Shown here piece by piece: positions 6,667-16,084 of a stretch of DNA of 64,000 nt (positions are counted from its first letter, which is position 1; each line of letters begins with the position of its first letter). Both the position numbers and the translations under genes were made by a program. This DNA comes from Curvibacter sp. PAE-UM (GTDB taxonomy: Bacteria > Pseudomonadota > Gammaproteobacteria > Burkholderiales > Burkholderiaceae_C), in NCBI RefSeq assembly GCF_001432305.1, contig NZ_KQ483358.1:446790-510789 (forward strand), given 5' to 3'. Below the pieces are notes generated by a model, which did not search any database, was not told where the DNA came from, and saw only the letters and a program-made list of their open reading frames with translations.

Positions 6667-8643
6667 TCAGGCGTTCAGCCTGAAGACGGCCACGGTCTGC
6701 ACCAGGTCCTGCGCCTGGGCGCGCAGGCTGCCAGCCGCAGCGGCCATCTCTTCCACCAGCGCGGCGTTCTGCTGTGTGGCCTGGTCCATGTTCGTCACCG
6801 CCTCGCCGACCTGGGCCACGCCCTGGCTCTGCTCGCTGCTGGCCGCACTGATCTCGGCCATGATGTCGGTCACGCGCCGGATGGCGGCCACCACCTCGTT
6901 CATGGTGGCACCGGCCTGATCGACCTGGGCGCTGCCCTGCTCGACGCGCTGCACGCTGTCGGTGATCAGGTTCTTGATCTCCTTGGCGGCTTCGGCACTG
7001 CGCCCGGCCAGCGAGCGCACCTCAGAAGCCACCACGGCAAATCCGCGGCCCTGCTCGCCGGCCCGCGCGGCCTCTACCGCGGCATTGAGCGCCAGGATGT
7101 TGGTCTGGAAGGCGATGCCGTCGATCACGCTGATGATGTCGTGGATCTTGCGCGCGCTGTCGTTGATGCCCTTCATGGTGCCGACCACCTCGGCCACGAC
7201 TTCGCCGCCCTGGACCGCCACGGTGCTGGCGCTTTGTGCCAGCTGGTTGGCCTGCCTGGCGTTATCGGCGTTCTGGCGTACCGTGGAGCCGAGCTGCTCC
7301 ATGGACGCTGCCGTCTCCTCCAGCGAACTGGCCTGGCTTTCGGTACGCGCCGACAGGTCCTGGTTGCCCTGGGCAATCTCGGCGCTGGCGGTGGAGACCG
7401 ATTCGCTGCCCTGGCGCACGCGTGAAACCACCTTGGCCAGCCCGGTGCCGATCAGGTTCATCTCCTCCATGAGACGGCCCACCTCATCACGCCGGACCAC
7501 CTGCATCTGCACCGTCAGGTCGCCCTCGGCGAGGGCATGCGCGGCCTGCCCCACCTGCGCAAGCGGGGTGATCACCATGCGTCGAATCAAGACATACACG
7601 ATGCCGGCGATCAGCAGCACCAGCACCGCACCCGCCAGTCCGAACAGGTTGCGCAGGCGGCGCACGTCGCCCGTGAATTCGTCGGCATAGGTGCCGCCCA
7701 CGACGACCCACTGCCAGCCGGGAAAGTGAGAGAAGGCCGCCACCTTTTCACGCGCACGGGTCTCCCCGCGCTCCTTGTTGATCCAGGGGTAGTGGATCAC
7801 GCCGTTCTTGCGCTCCAGGATTTCCTTGAGGAACTCGCGGCCATCCGAGTCTTTCGCGTCCAGCAGGTTCTTGCCCTCGGCCACCGGGTGCACCAGCAGG
7901 TTTCCGTAACTCGCTCCCGGGCGCGCATCCATGACATAAAAGTAGCCGGACTCGCCGATCTTCATGCCGCGAATGGTGTTCTTGAGCTGGGTCAGGTAGT
8001 CGCTGTAGTCGAGCCCGATGAAGGACAGGCCGATGACCTTGCCCTGCGCGTCCACGATCGGGTCGTACTGGGTGATGTAGGGCTTGCCGAACAGCACGGC
8101 GGGGCCGTTGTAGGTCTTGCCTTCCAGCGTGGCCTTGTAGCCGGGGTGGGCGCGGTCCAGCAGGGTGCCGATGGCTCGTGCGCCCTTGTCGGTCTTGAGC
8201 GAGGTCGTGACACGGATGAAGTCGTCGCCGGTCTTGGCGAACACGGTGGCCACCGCGCCGGTGGCCTGGGTGAACTGGTCGGCCACGCTGAAGTCCATGT
8301 TCAGCACCTTGCCATCGAGCTTGAGCGTCGGCGCCGGCTTGCCGTTGACCTCGGTGATTGCCGGATCGAGTTCGAAGCGCCCGGCCAGCCGCACCTGCAG
8401 GGCCTTGGCCAGCGCCGCCGCGCGCAGGCGCAGGTCCTTGTCGGAAGCGTCGATCAGGTCGACGATGAGCCGGGTCTTCACCGCCACGTCTTCGCTGGCG
8501 CGCTGCTCGACCGAGTTCATCAGGGCATAACCGATGCCCAGGACAAAAGCCAGAAAGACCACGCCCACCACCGCAAAGAGGCTGAGGGGAAGTTTGGCGG
8601 CCAGGCTCAGATCGCGCCAACCTGTCAATTTCGAAGTGCTCAT
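6667..8643 (-). CDS. Methyl-accepting chemotaxis protein with Cache sensor
   Basis: A 658-residue transmembrane chemoreceptor. Domains in order: membrane helix at about 15-42; periplasmic Cache region of about 280 residues ([21 protein letters not shown] and [13 protein letters not shown] segments, Cache3-Cache2 type); second helix near 325-347; HAMP; and the signalling domain with the hairpin tip [22 protein letters not shown] near residue 530. The C-terminus ends in VFRLNA with no NWETF-like pentapeptide, so CheR/CheB would bind without a tether. ATG 8643 is preferred: upstream ATG codons exist but lack a Shine-Dalgarno and add a non-hydrophobic leader. Ligand likely a small organic acid or amine, by analogy only. 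No che genes adjoin it. Confidence 0.9.
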   Translation of the reverse strand: MSTSKLTGWRDLSLAAKLPLSLFAVVGVVFLAFVLGIGYALMNSVEQRASEDVAVKTRLIVDLIDASDKDLRLRAAALAKALQVRLAGRFELDPAITEVNGKPAPTLKLDGKVLNMDFSVADQFTQATGAVATVFAKTGDDFIRVTTSLKTDKGARAIGTLLDRAHPGYKATLEGKTYNGPAVLFGKPYITQYDPIVDAQGKVIGLSFIGLDYSDYLTQLKNTIRGMKIGESGYFYVMDARPGASYGNLLVHPVAEGKNLLDAKDSDGREFLKEILERKNGVIHYPWINKERGETRAREKVAAFSHFPGWQWVVVGGTYADEFTGDVRRLRNLFGLAGAVLVLLIAGIVYVLIRRMVITPLAQVGQAAHALAEGDLTVQMQVVRRDEVGRLMEEMNLIGTGLAKVVSRVRQGSESVSTASAEIAQGNQDLSARTESQASSLEETAASMEQLGSTVRQNADNARQANQLAQSASTVAVQGGEVVAEVVGTMKGINDSARKIHDIISVIDGIAFQTNILALNAAVEAARAGEQGRGFAVVASEVRSLAGRSAEAAKEIKNLITDSVQRVEQGSAQVDQAGATMNEVVAAIRRVTDIMAEISAASSEQSQGVAQVGEAVTNMDQATQQNAALVEEMAAAAGSLRAQAQDLVQTVAVFRLNA

Positions 8644-8869
8644 GCGGTTCACCAGTTTCCGGGCAACGAAGCCCCGAGGAACATTCTGCATAAGGAAACC
8701 TGCATCGCATAGTGGAAAAGGGCCGTATTTGCGGCAAGTTGCACCACGGGGGGACAGCCCTGCCCTGCCACGGTTGACGCAGCCCCCGCCGCGCAGTAAC
8801 GTTCTTCGGCAGTGCCGGAACCGTCGTTTGGGTCTCCGGCGCACCCCGCTCATGGATCGGAGCATCGAT

Positions 8870-9505
8870 ATGCAGGAGTTGCTGCGCATTCCGGCCGACG
8901 ATGTGCACATCGAAGGCCTGCTCGAATTGCCCACCGGTGCGCATGGCCTGGTGCTGTTCGCGCACGGCAGCGGCAGCAGCCGTCACAGCCCGCGCAACAC
9001 CCATGTGGCGCGTGTGCTGCATGCACAAGGCAGCGGCACGCTGCTGCTGGATCTGCTGACCCTGAGCGAGGACCTGGACTACCACACGCGTTTCGACATT
9101 TCACTGCTGACCCACCGCCTGCTGCTTGCCACCGGCTGGGTACGGCTGCATACACCGGCCAGCCGGCACCTGCCGCTGGGCTACTTCGGCGCCAGCACGG
9201 GTGCCGCCGCAGCTCTGCAGGCGGCAGCCGCCCTGGGTGAGGACATCCAGGCCGTGGTCTCGCGCGGCGGCCGCGCCGACCTGGCCGGCGCACACGAGCT
9301 GGCCAAGGTGCGTGCCCCCACGCTGCTGCTGGTGGGCGGCGCCGACAGCGAGGTGCTGCAGCTCAACCGCGTGGCCTACGGGAAGCTGCAGTGCGAGAAG
9401 GAGCTGTCGGTGATCCCGGACGCCACCCATCTCTTCGAGGAGCCGGGCGCGCTGGACGAGGTGGCGCGCCAGGCCGCCGACTGGTTCGGTCGGCACTGGA
9501 AATAA
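8870..9505 (+). CDS. Small alpha/beta hydrolase (dienelactone hydrolase-like)
   Basis: A 211-residue alpha/beta hydrolase. [17 protein letters not shown] carries the oxyanion region. The nucleophile elbow is [12 protein letters not shown] (serine in G-A-S-T-G), the acid is likely in [11 protein letters not shown] and the histidine in PDATHLFEE. Start 8870 has GGAG 7 bases upstream; an ATG at 8852 would add 6 residues. The gene converges on the phosphoribosyltransferase gene with only 4 bp between them. The two families commonly occur next to each other, and I recall them fused in some actinobacteria and rhizobia, so they probably share a pathway. Substrate unknown. Confidence 0.85.
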   Translation: MQELLRIPADDVHIEGLLELPTGAHGLVLFAHGSGSSRHSPRNTHVARVLHAQGSGTLLLDLLTLSEDLDYHTRFDISLLTHRLLLATGWVRLHTPASRHLPLGYFGASTGAAAALQAAAALGEDIQAVVSRGGRADLAGAHELAKVRAPTLLLVGGADSEVLQLNRVAYGKLQCEKELSVIPDATHLFEEPGALDEVARQAADWFGRHWK

Positions 9506-9509
9506 CCCT

Positions 9510-10130
9510 TTAATCCTTCAACAGCGCGATCACTTCCTCGTCTTCCACCTGCTGGAAGTTCTGGTAGAACTGGCCCACGGCCTGGAACCACTCGGGCGTC
9601 TCCAGGCACACCACCTCGTCGGCCAGCGTCCGCACTTTCTCCAGCGTATCGGGCGGCGCCACTGGCACGGCGCACACCAGTTTGGCCGGCTTCTGCTGGC
9701 GCAACCCGTGCAGGGCAGCGATCATGGTGGCGCCGGTGGCCAGGCCGTCGTCGACCACGATCACGGTGCGGCCGGCCGGATTGATGTGCGCGCGCAAGGG
9801 GGTGTACTGGACGCGGCGCTGGCGTATGGTCTCCAGCTGCTGGCGCTTTTCCGCTTCGATGTACTGCGCGTCGGCCCCTGTGCTGGCAGCAAAGGGGGCC
9901 ATATAGGTCCAACCGCTTTCGTCGACCGAGCCGATCGCCAGTTCGGGCTGGCCGGGTGCGCGCAGCTTGCGCACCAGCACCACGTCGAAATCGCCCTTCA
10001 GGCGCTCGGCAATGACCTTGGCCATGGGCACGGCGCCGCGCGGGATGGCCAGCACCAGCGGCCGCTGGCCCCGGTAGGCAGCGAGTTGTTCGGCCAGCCG
10101 CTCGGCGGCTTGAATTCGATCACGGAACAT
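9510..10130 (-). CDS. Phosphoribosyltransferase family protein
   Basis: A 206-residue type I phosphoribosyltransferase fold protein. The PRPP-binding loop is TVIVVDDGLATGATM, and the early LAIPRGAVPMA segment and YTPLRAHINPAGR are typical of a hydrolase-linked subgroup rather than of Apt, Hpt or PyrE. ATG 10130 has a GGGAG 6 bases upstream; upstream codons in frame run into the divergent arginase promoter. The 24-bp gap to the arginase start means the two divergent promoters overlap. Its target base is unknown. The converging small hydrolase is the conserved companion. Confidence 0.85.
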   Translation of the reverse strand: MFRDRIQAAERLAEQLAAYRGQRPLVLAIPRGAVPMAKVIAERLKGDFDVVLVRKLRAPGQPELAIGSVDESGWTYMAPFAASTGADAQYIEAEKRQQLETIRQRRVQYTPLRAHINPAGRTVIVVDDGLATGATMIAALHGLRQQKPAKLVCAVPVAPPDTLEKVRTLADEVVCLETPEWFQAVGQFYQNFQQVEDEEVIALLKD

Positions 10131-10154
10131 GCTTGTCTCCCGCAAAATGGCCAC

Positions 10155-11102
10155 ATGCCAACTGCATTGAAGCACGAGATCGAACTCATCGGAGCGCCGG
10201 CCGATGCCGGGGCCGGAGTGCCGGGTGCCCGTCTGGGGCCTGGCGCCCTGCGTGGGGCCGGGCTAGCAGCGGCCTTGCGTGCGCTGGGCTGGTCCATGCA
10301 CGATGCTGGCAACCTGGACGGCCCCACACCCTCGGTACAGACGGTGGCAGACGGCTACCGCAACCTGGCGCAGGTCACGGCCTGGAACCGGACCGTGCAC
10401 GATGCCGTGACCCGGGCGCTGGACCGGGGACGCCTGCCCCTGCTGCTGGGCGGCGACCACAGCCTGGCCATCGGCTCCATCAGCGCCGTGGCACGCCACT
10501 GCCGCGCCAGCGGCCAGCCTCTGCGCGTACTCTGGTTCGACGCCCATGCCGATTGCAACAGCCGCCGCACCAGCCCCAGCGCCAATCTGCACGGCATGCC
10601 GGTAGCTTGCCTGTGCGGGGTGGGCCCCATGGAGCTGTGCGGGCTGGGCGGCCGCGTCCCGGCGCTCGTGTCGTCCGAGCTGCGCCTGATCGGCGTGCGC
10701 AGCGTGGACCCGGGCGAGGCACAGCTGGTGCAGCGCCTGGGGCTGCAGGTGAGCGGCATGGACACCTTGCGCACAGAGGGCGCGGACGCCGTGATGGCGC
10801 ACGCACTGAAGGATCTGCCTGCCAACGCGCATCTGCATGTCAGCCTGGACCTGGACTTCCTGGACCCCGAGGTCGCGCCCGGCACGGGGACGACGGTGGC
10901 CGGTGGCGCCAGCCTGGAGCAGGCCCGCCAGTGCCTGCAGCTGATCGCGCGGTGCGGCCGGCTGGGCTCGCTGGACGTGATGGAACTCAACCCGGCGCTG
11001 GATCGGGACCAGCGGACGACCCGCCATGCGCTCGACCTGATCGCCGCGCTGCTGGGTGCGGGCCCGGCCCGCCGCGCCTCAGGCGATCTCGGCCGGACGT
11101 GA
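10155..11102 (+). CDS. rocF: Arginase family protein
   Basis: A 315-residue member of the arginase/ureohydrolase superfamily, which hydrolyses arginine to ornithine and urea using two manganese ions. Metal ligands are visible in order: GGDHS, WFDAHADCNS and SLDLDFLDP. The GAPADAGAGVPGARLGPGALR start matches arginase proper more than agmatinase; formiminoglutamase is possible. A CAAAAT hexamer ends 6 bases before the ATG and there is no Shine-Dalgarno, so the message may be leaderless. The last 24 bp overlap the 3' end of the converging GGDEF/EAL gene. No other arginine catabolism genes are adjacent. Confidence 0.87.
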   Translation: MPTALKHEIELIGAPADAGAGVPGARLGPGALRGAGLAAALRALGWSMHDAGNLDGPTPSVQTVADGYRNLAQVTAWNRTVHDAVTRALDRGRLPLLLGGDHSLAIGSISAVARHCRASGQPLRVLWFDAHADCNSRRTSPSANLHGMPVACLCGVGPMELCGLGGRVPALVSSELRLIGVRSVDPGEAQLVQRLGLQVSGMDTLRTEGADAVMAHALKDLPANAHLHVSLDLDFLDPEVAPGTGTTVAGGASLEQARQCLQLIARCGRLGSLDVMELNPALDRDQRTTRHALDLIAALLGAGPARRASGDLGRT

Positions 11103-13898
11103 AGGGGTCATCAGTGCTTCGAGTTCGGCGGCCGTGATCGGCAGGCTGTAGTGGTTGCCCTGGGCCTGCTCGCACTGCCAGATGCGCAGCAACTCGGCCT
11201 GCTCTTCGCTCTCCACGCCTTCGGCCACGACCGTCTTGCCCAGGGCATGCGCCAGCGCGATGATGGAGTGCACGATGCTGCCGGCGCCGTCGCTGCGACC
11301 CAGCTCCCGGATGAAAGAGCGGTCGATCTTCAGGATATCGATCGGCAGCCGCTGCAGATAGCTCAGCGAAGAGTAGCCGGTGCCGAAATCATCCAGCGCG
11401 ATGCCGACGCCGGTCTGCTTGATCTGGCCGAGCTGCTCACCCACCTCCTCGATGTTGTCGATCAGCGTGCCTTCCGTGACCTCGAGCTCCAGTGCGGCCG
11501 GCACCACGCCACTCTCGTTCAGCGACTGCTGCACCTGCTGGCCCAGACGTCCCGACTTGAGCTGGCGACCCGAGACGTTGACGGAGAGGGTGATGCGGTA
11601 GCCCGCCGTCTGCCAATGTCCCAGCTGTTCGCAGACATGGCGCAGCACCCAGCCCCCGATCTCGTCGATCAGCCCGACTTCCTCGGCCAACGGGATGAAC
11701 TTCTCGGGACTGACCCAGCCCAGCTCCGGATGCAACCAGCGCAGCAGCGCCTCGGCGCCCGAGAGCTTGCCATCACTCAGCCGTATGCGCGGCTGGTAAC
11801 GCAGCGAGAGCTGCCCACGCGTTATGGCCTGGCGCAGCTCGCGCTCCAGCACGGATTGCTCCTGCTGGACGATGTTCATGCTCTCCTCGAAGAAGATGAT
11901 GCGCCCGCGCCCCGTGGCCTTGGCCCGGTACATGGCCATGTCGGCCTTCTTGAGCAGTTCCGGCGCAATGCTGCCGTCGTCCGGGAAGATGGCCACGCCG
12001 ATGCTCGCACCCACGTAGTTGCTGCTGCCCTCGATGATGAAGGGCTCGGCCAGCAAGCCCAGCATCTCGCTGGCCAGGCGCGCTGCCAGCTGCGCGTTGC
12101 CCAGGTCGGGCAAGAGCACGACGAATTCGTCGCCACCCATGCGGGCCACGGTGTCGCCCTCGCGCGTGCATGAGGTCAGGCGCTCGGCCACCTGGCACAG
12201 CAGGCGGTCGCCCCCTTCATGCCCGAGGCTGTCGTTGATCTTCTTGAAGCGGTCGAGGTCGATGAACAGCACGGCCAGCTGTTTGCCATTGCGACGCGTG
12301 TGGGCCATCTCCTGGTTCAGGCGCTCAACCAGCAGCGGCCGGTTGGGCAGGCCGGTCAGGGCGTCGTGGTAGGCGCGGAACTTGAGCTGCTCGTCGCGCG
12401 CATGGGCTGCCAGGGCCACGCCGATGCGGTTGACCAGGTCGCGCGCCTGCTGCACCAGCTCGTTGCTGAACTCGCGCGGCTCCAGCAGGCCGATGGCCAG
12501 CAGGCCACTGACTTTTTCGTTCCAGAAAATGGGCAGCACCAGGATGCGCCGCGCGCCGGCGTCGGCCACCATGGACAGGAAATCAGGCAGTTCCCCGCCA
12601 CCGACGTCGAACCACATGCCGTCGTAGTCGCGCGCCAGTTGCTCCAGCAGCCAGGGCTCCAGCCGGCTGGGCATCTTGGACGTGACGTCATTCACGCCAG
12701 AGTAGAGATGCACGATGCCAAAGTCGGCAGCCTGCTGGTCGAACACCACCATGCTGGTCACGGCCTTCGGCCAGAGTTCGTGCAGGCGCTCCTGGACGCG
12801 GGAGATGATCTGCTCCATGTCCACACGCGACAGGATCTCGTGGTCGATCTCCGCCAGGGCGCGCAGCGTGCCCATCTGCCGGCCCAGGCGGGCCGCCATC
12901 TTGTTGAGGGCCTGCGCCAGTTGGCCGAACTCGTCGTCCCGCCGCACCATGACCGGCTGTGCGAATTCCTCACGCGCGATGCGCCGCGTGCCATCGATCA
13001 GCCGCTCCAGCGGCACCAGGATGCGCCGCAGCTGCACCCCGCTGAGCAGGGCCACCAGCAGCAGGGTCAGCAGGATGATGCCGAGAAAGTAATAGGCCAG
13101 CCGGCCCCAGCCGGCATCACTCGCTCCCTGCGGGCGCAGCGTGATGACGGTCCAGTCGTCGACCGCGAAGCGGGCACGCAGGAACAGGCGGCGGGTGTTG
13201 AACTGCCAGACGCCGCTGGTCCCCGTGGTCTGGTCCAGGCCCTGCGCAGCGATGTCGGCAGCGACGGCCATGAGTTGCATGTCGGAGCAGTACAGCACCT
13301 GAGCGGCGGCATCCAGCACGCAGGCCTGGGTCTGGTGCGCCAGATCATCGGCATCGCCCCAGACATGCTCCGGCTCCAGTTCGGCCAGCAGCACACCACG
13401 GGCGGCTTGCGCGGGATCGATGGCCGTCGCCAGCTCGATGCGGGCCCCCGCAGCATCGGGCAGTGTCAGCAACACGCTGTCACTGCGCGCCAGATGGGCG
13501 AGTGCCTGCGGCTGCTGCAGGCGCTCGCCCAGGGCCGCGTCCTGCGGGCTGTCTGACAGCGCCTTTTCATGCACGTTGATGCGCTTGAACACACGATGGG
13601 CCCGGTCCGGACTGGTGTCGGCCACCGTCAGCCCCTGGCGCAATCCGGCGGCCTGCACGCTGAGCATGAAATGGGCGCCCAGCAGCCGCTCGTACAAGCC
13701 GCTGGTGTAGTTGCCCGCTTCGAGGGCCAGCTGGCGGTTCACGTGCTGCTCGTCCATGGTGCGCATGTGCCAATAGGCCAGCACCGCCAGCAGCAGGGCA
13801 GGGATCAGGGCCGACAACAGGAACAGCAGGAACACGCGCCGTGCCACCTGGCTGCGCAGGAAGAGCCCTTGGATGGGGAGCTTGAGCAGCGGGAACAT
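11079..13898 (-). CDS. GGDEF/EAL c-di-GMP protein with periplasmic sensor, HAMP and GAF
   Basis: A 939-residue membrane sensor that could both make and break cyclic di-GMP. Order: membrane helix about 22-43; periplasmic region of ~220 residues; second helix about 275-297; HAMP; GAF-like domain (about 360-520); GGDEF; EAL. The cyclase motif ARMGGDEF is intact, with an RxxD inhibitory site (REGD) exactly five residues before it. The EAL side has EALLRW, DDFGTGYSSLSYLQRLP and AEGVES motifs, so phosphodiesterase activity is plausible. ATG 13898 is chosen; the frame extends further only inside the upstream pilin gene. It lies 19 bp downstream of the pseudopilin gene and is probably co-transcribed with it. 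Confidence 0.9.
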   Translation of the reverse strand: MFPLLKLPIQGLFLRSQVARRVFLLFLLSALIPALLLAVLAYWHMRTMDEQHVNRQLALEAGNYTSGLYERLLGAHFMLSVQAAGLRQGLTVADTSPDRAHRVFKRINVHEKALSDSPQDAALGERLQQPQALAHLARSDSVLLTLPDAAGARIELATAIDPAQAARGVLLAELEPEHVWGDADDLAHQTQACVLDAAAQVLYCSDMQLMAVAADIAAQGLDQTTGTSGVWQFNTRRLFLRARFAVDDWTVITLRPQGASDAGWGRLAYYFLGIILLTLLLVALLSGVQLRRILVPLERLIDGTRRIAREEFAQPVMVRRDDEFGQLAQALNKMAARLGRQMGTLRALAEIDHEILSRVDMEQIISRVQERLHELWPKAVTSMVVFDQQAADFGIVHLYSGVNDVTSKMPSRLEPWLLEQLARDYDGMWFDVGGGELPDFLSMVADAGARRILVLPIFWNEKVSGLLAIGLLEPREFSNELVQQARDLVNRIGVALAAHARDEQLKFRAYHDALTGLPNRPLLVERLNQEMAHTRRNGKQLAVLFIDLDRFKKINDSLGHEGGDRLLCQVAERLTSCTREGDTVARMGGDEFVVLLPDLGNAQLAARLASEMLGLLAEPFIIEGSSNYVGASIGVAIFPDDGSIAPELLKKADMAMYRAKATGRGRIIFFEESMNIVQQEQSVLERELRQAITRGQLSLRYQPRIRLSDGKLSGAEALLRWLHPELGWVSPEKFIPLAEEVGLIDEIGGWVLRHVCEQLGHWQTAGYRITLSVNVSGRQLKSGRLGQQVQQSLNESGVVPAALELEVTEGTLIDNIEEVGEQLGQIKQTGVGIALDDFGTGYSSLSYLQRLPIDILKIDRSFIRELGRSDGAGSIVHSIIALAHALGKTVVAEGVESEEQAELLRIWQCEQAQGNHYSLPITAAELEALMTPSRPAEIA

Positions 13899-13917
13899 GG
13901 CGGTCGCGGTACCGGAC

Positions 13918-14400
13918 TCAGCGGGTGTAGTCGGCAGCAAGGCCGACAAACGCACCGTCATTGGCCCGCACGACGTCGTCCAGACTGACCTTGTTCGTCA
14001 GCTGCGTCTTCGAGTCGCCATCCTTGCCCCGGCTATAGAGGTCGAAATCGGAGTTCAGCGGATTGAGCTTGCGGTCCTTGCGCGCCAGGCCCTTGCCATG
14101 CACGCTCATCAGTTCCTGGTAGGCATAGGGCTGGCCCCAGGGGTCGAGCAGGCCGCTGTTGCCGATCTCGGCCAGCGAGGCGGGATAGCTGCCGTTGTTG
14201 AGCTGGTAGTCCCGGATCAGGGCTTGCAGAACCGTGATGTCCTGGATGGCGTGGGTCTGCCTGATCCGCTCCTGGTAGCTCTGGTACTTGGGCAGGGCCA
14301 GTGCCGCCAGCACGCCGATCATGGCCACCACGAGCAGGAGCTCGATGACGGTCAGTCCGGTGGATCGGCGGGGCGCCGTGGTGGCAAACGTGGGGTACAT
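13918..14400 (-). CDS. Type II secretion/type IV pilin-like protein (GspG-type pseudopilin)
   Basis: A 160-residue class III-signal pilin. After a 15-residue basic leader comes G-LTVIELLLVVAMIGVLAALALP, with prepilin peptidase cleavage after G15 and the glutamate at mature position 5. The C-terminal part is GspG-like (NNGSYPASLAEIG, DPWGQPYAYQE, and an SDFDLYSRGKDG segment resembling the GspG calcium site). No gsp or pil assembly genes surround it; the next gene is a c-di-GMP sensor 19 bp downstream. It is therefore an orphan pseudopilin that must use a secretion or pilus machine encoded elsewhere. Confidence 0.88.
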   Translation of the reverse strand: MYPTFATTAPRRSTGLTVIELLLVVAMIGVLAALALPKYQSYQERIRQTHAIQDITVLQALIRDYQLNNGSYPASLAEIGNSGLLDPWGQPYAYQELMSVHGKGLARKDRKLNPLNSDFDLYSRGKDGDSKTQLTNKVSLDDVVRANDGAFVGLAADYTR

Positions 14401-14516
14401 GGTCAGACCTAGATTGTAATTTTATGTAACGGGCGCGCTTGCGCCAGCGGGTAAGCCCATCCCGTAACCCCAGGGGGTAGTCAATCCGTGACTTATTCCA
14501 CGCTTTGCGGCCCCGT

Positions 14517-15218
14517 TTACCGGGTCACCGAGGCATTGTCCGCCTGCGGTGCCACCAGCCCCGGCAGCACCTCCCGCGCACCCGCCATGAAGTGGCGGAT
14601 GGTAAGCCGGATCAGCGCGTCCAGGTCGGCCTCCAGCGGCACATCGAAAATCCAGCGCCGTTGCCCGAAATAGAAGATGCGCGCGTTGATGCCCCAGACC
14701 AGTTCGATCTCCAGTTCGCCCAGCGGCACGTCCTGTGGCCCCGGCAGGCCCAGCTCGGCACGCAGTTCGATGGCCACCGGTTCGAGCACGCGGCTGCGCA
14801 GGAAGTGCAGGTAGCGCTGGTTGATGGCTTCGCCCTTGAGTCCGGAAAACATGAACAGGCGCACCCAGTCCCGGGTCAGGGCGGTCTTCGCGTAGTCGCT
14901 GTACAGGCGCGTCAGCCGCTCCTCCAGCGGCACGCGCCGGTCGGCGATGATGACTTCCCAGTAGGGGTTCCAGCGCCCCACATAGACCTCCTGGTAGACC
15001 CGCTCGATCAGCGCCGCCTTGCTGGGGAAGTACTTGAAGATCAGCGACTGCGTGACGCCCACGCGCCGCGCCAGTTCACGCGTGTCGCCATCGAAGCCGA
15101 CCTCGGCGAAGAACTGCACCGCGGCCTCGACGATGGCCTTTTCGCGCGCCTCGCCCGCCAGGCGCCGGCGCGGGCCGACGGCGGCCGGCTTGGCGGATGC
15201 AGCAGCTGGGCTTGTCAT
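14517..15218 (-). CDS. TetR/AcrR-family transcriptional regulator
   Basis: A 233-residue regulator. The N-terminal DNA-binding domain covers about residues 20-68: AIVEAAVQFFAEVGFDG, then TRELARRVGVTQSLIFKYFPSKAALIE, a classic TetR helix-turn-helix. The remainder is an all-helical ligand and dimer domain. It is divergent from the enol-lactonase-like hydrolase gene with a 55-bp gap containing a TGATC-N4-TGATC element, so it probably represses itself and the hydrolase/monooxygenase genes. A TAAGAT hexamer ends 7 bases before its ATG. Inducer unknown. Confidence 0.9.
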   Translation of the reverse strand: MTSPAAASAKPAAVGPRRRLAGEAREKAIVEAAVQFFAEVGFDGDTRELARRVGVTQSLIFKYFPSKAALIERVYQEVYVGRWNPYWEVIIADRRVPLEERLTRLYSDYAKTALTRDWVRLFMFSGLKGEAINQRYLHFLRSRVLEPVAIELRAELGLPGPQDVPLGELEIELVWGINARIFYFGQRRWIFDVPLEADLDALIRLTIRHFMAGAREVLPGLVAPQADNASVTR

Positions 15219-15223
15219 GGCCC

Positions 15224-15237
15224 TGATCTTAATGATC
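15224..15237. promoter_or_regulatory. Candidate operator in tetR-hydrolase divergent gap
   Basis: TGATC-TTAA-TGATC is a short repeat with palindromic GATC cores and a central TTAA. It lies 6 bp from the TetR-family start, overlaps that gene's -10-like hexamer and resembles the perfect dyad at 16071-16084. Confidence 0.35.
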
Positions 15238-15273
15238 TAATGCTCACCCCCGCAACCTCAGCAGCGCGCCGCC

Positions 15274-16038
15274 ATGAGCCCCGTCCTCGAACACACCCTC
15301 CACGGCCCCGCCGATGCCCCCTGGCTGACCCTGAGCCACCCCATCGGCGCCAGCCTGCGTATCTGGGATGCACTGCTGCCCGCCCTGTCCCGCAACTACC
15401 GCGTGCTGGCATTCAATACCCATGGCCACGGCGGCGAAGCCGGCGCGCGCAACACGATGGACGATCTGGCCGCCCAGGTGCAGCAGCTCTGGCAGGTGCT
15501 GGGCATCGCCCGCAGCCATTTTCTCGGCCTCTCCCTGGGTGGCTGCATCGGCGTGGCCCTGGCCTTGCGCGCGCCGAAGAGCCTGCACTCACTGGTCGTG
15601 GCCTGCTCCCGCCTGGAGATGGACGCCGCCGCGACCGGCATGTGGCAACAGCGCGCCGCCCTGGTCGAGCAGCAGGGCATGACGCCGGTGGTCGCGCCCA
15701 CCCTGGAGCGCTGGTTCACCCCGGCCTTCCTGGCGCGCCAGCCGGCCGTCGTCGAGGACGTGCGCCAGCAGTTGCTGGCCTGCCCGCCACGCGGCTACGC
15801 CGCCAGCGCCCGGGCGCTGGCCGGCCTGCACCTGCAGGACCGTTTGGGCCAGTTGCAGGTGCCGACGCTCTACCTCGCAGGCCTGGACGACCAGGCTGTG
15901 GCCGCACCCCAGATCGAAGGCTACGCCCGGCTCACACCCGGGGCCCGTTATGCCGCGTTGGCCGGGCCGCACATCCTGCACCTTGAAAACCCCGACGGCT
16001 TCAGCCACCACGTGCTCGATTTCCTCGCCCAGCACTGA
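15274..16038 (+). CDS. Alpha/beta hydrolase, 3-oxoadipate enol-lactonase-like
   Basis: A 254-residue alpha/beta hydrolase closest in layout to PcaD-type lactonases. An LSHPIGASLRIWD segment forms the oxyanion region; FNTHGHGGE and the nucleophile elbow GLSLGGCIG (serine near residue 91) follow; LAGLDDQAV and GPHILHLENPDGF hold the probable acid and histidine. No Shine-Dalgarno precedes ATG 15274, but there is no better start. It is divergent from a TetR regulator and upstream of the flavin reductase remnant and flavin monooxygenase, which suggests an oxygenase-then-hydrolase pathway for a cyclic or ester-yielding substrate (inference). True pca genes are absent, so the substrate may differ. 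Confidence 0.82.
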   Translation: MSPVLEHTLHGPADAPWLTLSHPIGASLRIWDALLPALSRNYRVLAFNTHGHGGEAGARNTMDDLAAQVQQLWQVLGIARSHFLGLSLGGCIGVALALRAPKSLHSLVVACSRLEMDAAATGMWQQRAALVEQQGMTPVVAPTLERWFTPAFLARQPAVVEDVRQQLLACPPRGYAASARALAGLHLQDRLGQLQVPTLYLAGLDDQAVAAPQIEGYARLTPGARYAALAGPHILHLENPDGFSHHVLDFLAQH

Positions 16039-16070
16039 GCCCCGGCTCCGGGTAAACCCCGGATTGATAC

Positions 16071-16084
16071 TGATCAATTGATCA
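16071..16084. promoter_or_regulatory. Perfect 14-bp palindrome, candidate operator
   Basis: TGATCAATTGATCA is a perfect dyad in the gap after the hydrolase gene and directly before the flavin reductase remnant. Placement suits a regulator site for the remnant/monooxygenase promoter, possibly for the neighbouring TetR protein. Confidence 0.45.

Noticed and set aside
8644-8869. Possible small gene in the gap between the chemoreceptor and the small hydrolase
   Set aside because: Short frames only, none with a start, Shine-Dalgarno or motif; treated as divergent promoter space.
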